Shown here: positions 15,021 through 15,131 of the stretch, piece after piece
Numbering within the stretch: position 1 is the stretch's first letter
Layout: every line of letters begins with the position of its first letter
Origin: Romboutsia sp. 13368
GTDB taxonomy: Bacteria; Bacillota; Clostridia; Peptostreptococcales; Peptostreptococcaceae
Direction of reading: 5' to 3'
NCBI RefSeq assembly: GCF_018336475.1
Contig: NZ_CP048741.1
Span: forward strand, 2,298,220 to 2,313,350
Length of the DNA stretch: 15,131 nucleotides
Position numbers and translations under genes: made by a program
Notes under the pieces: generated by a model
The model's input: only the letters and a program-made list of their open reading frames with translations
Told to the model about the DNA's origin: nothing
Databases searched by the model: none

Positions 15021-15024
15021 ATAC

Positions 15025-15054
15025 AAAAATATACCTTTAATGATTTAAAGATAT
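15025..15054 (-). terminator. Weak intrinsic terminator of an upstream gene outside the window
   Basis: In the minus-strand transcript, arms from 15045-15054 and 15031-15040 pair over ten positions, one of them U-G in the RNA, with a 4-base loop. A run of five U residues follows (15025-15029). The stem is almost all A-U, so efficiency would be low. It fits the end of a gene transcribed in from the right-hand edge. Confidence 0.4.
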
Positions 15055-15131
15055 CACTCTTATTTTTTAGACTTAAATGATAACATCATAACTTTATAAC
15101 ATAACCATTTGTAAACTTTAAAAATTTAATT

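Larger units (their letters stand above)
14830..15131. other. Gene-free AT-rich region upstream of the permease
   Basis: About 300 bases with no supportable gene. It holds the permease leader and presumed promoter, two good PurR-like boxes (14839-14851 and 15008-15020) and a weak one near 14936-14948, and a terminator-like hairpin at 15025-15054. No purine riboswitch motif was recognised on either strand. The short open stretch at the far edge (15086-15130, minus) could be the end of a gene outside the window but is too short to call. Confidence 0.7.

Noticed and set aside
15086..15130. Short minus-strand open stretch ending in TGA, possibly the tail of an incoming gene
   Set aside because: Fourteen codons are too few to support a gene. 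The hairpin at 15025-15054 makes an incoming gene plausible but not demonstrable.

Overview
The window is a stretch of AT-rich, low-GC Gram-positive (Firmicutes/Clostridia) chromosome. The evidence is the strong AGGAGG-type ribosome binding sites, the long single-chain FGAM synthase typical of clostridia, the gene order purE-C-F-M-N-H-D-L, a CIRCE heat-shock operator and PurR-type boxes. The layout resembles the Peptostreptococcaceae (Clostridioides difficile and relatives), but the genus cannot be fixed from this sequence alone. Every supported gene is on the minus strand, so transcription runs from high to low coordinates. There are no mobile elements, CRISPR arrays, rRNA or tRNA genes.

Layout in transcription order. 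15131-14818: gene-free AT-rich DNA with a weak terminator hairpin and PurR-like boxes. 14817-13486: an AzgA/PbuG-type purine base permease, closed by a strong intrinsic terminator. 13430-13243: the pur operon control region, with an inverted pair of PurR-like boxes just upstream of a sigma-A promoter and no purine riboswitch. 13242-2215: purE, purC, purF, purM, purN, purH, purD and purL, covering every step from PRPP to IMP except GAR synthesis intermediates made elsewhere in the cell and the purB and purK steps, which are not encoded here. The first seven genes are packed with overlaps or gaps of about 4-12 bases. Only purD-purL is separated, by 211 bases holding two long stem-loops and a copy of the purD 3' end. 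2207-2158: the operon terminator, whose U-tract runs into the next operator. 2167-2118: a CIRCE element fused to the htpG promoter. 2054-183: htpG (Hsp90), then its terminator. 137-1: promoter and first 29 codons of a MerR-family regulator, cut by the window edge.

The genes form a purine module, with base salvage by the permease beside de novo IMP synthesis and PurR-like boxes in front of both. A stress chaperone and a small-molecule-responsive regulator lie downstream. The coding content is conventional. What deserves a second look is in the non-coding DNA: the CIRCE operator on htpG, the paired stem-loops before purL whose G-U pairs point to function as RNA, and the PurR-box arrangements. 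I found no undescribed multi-gene system here.
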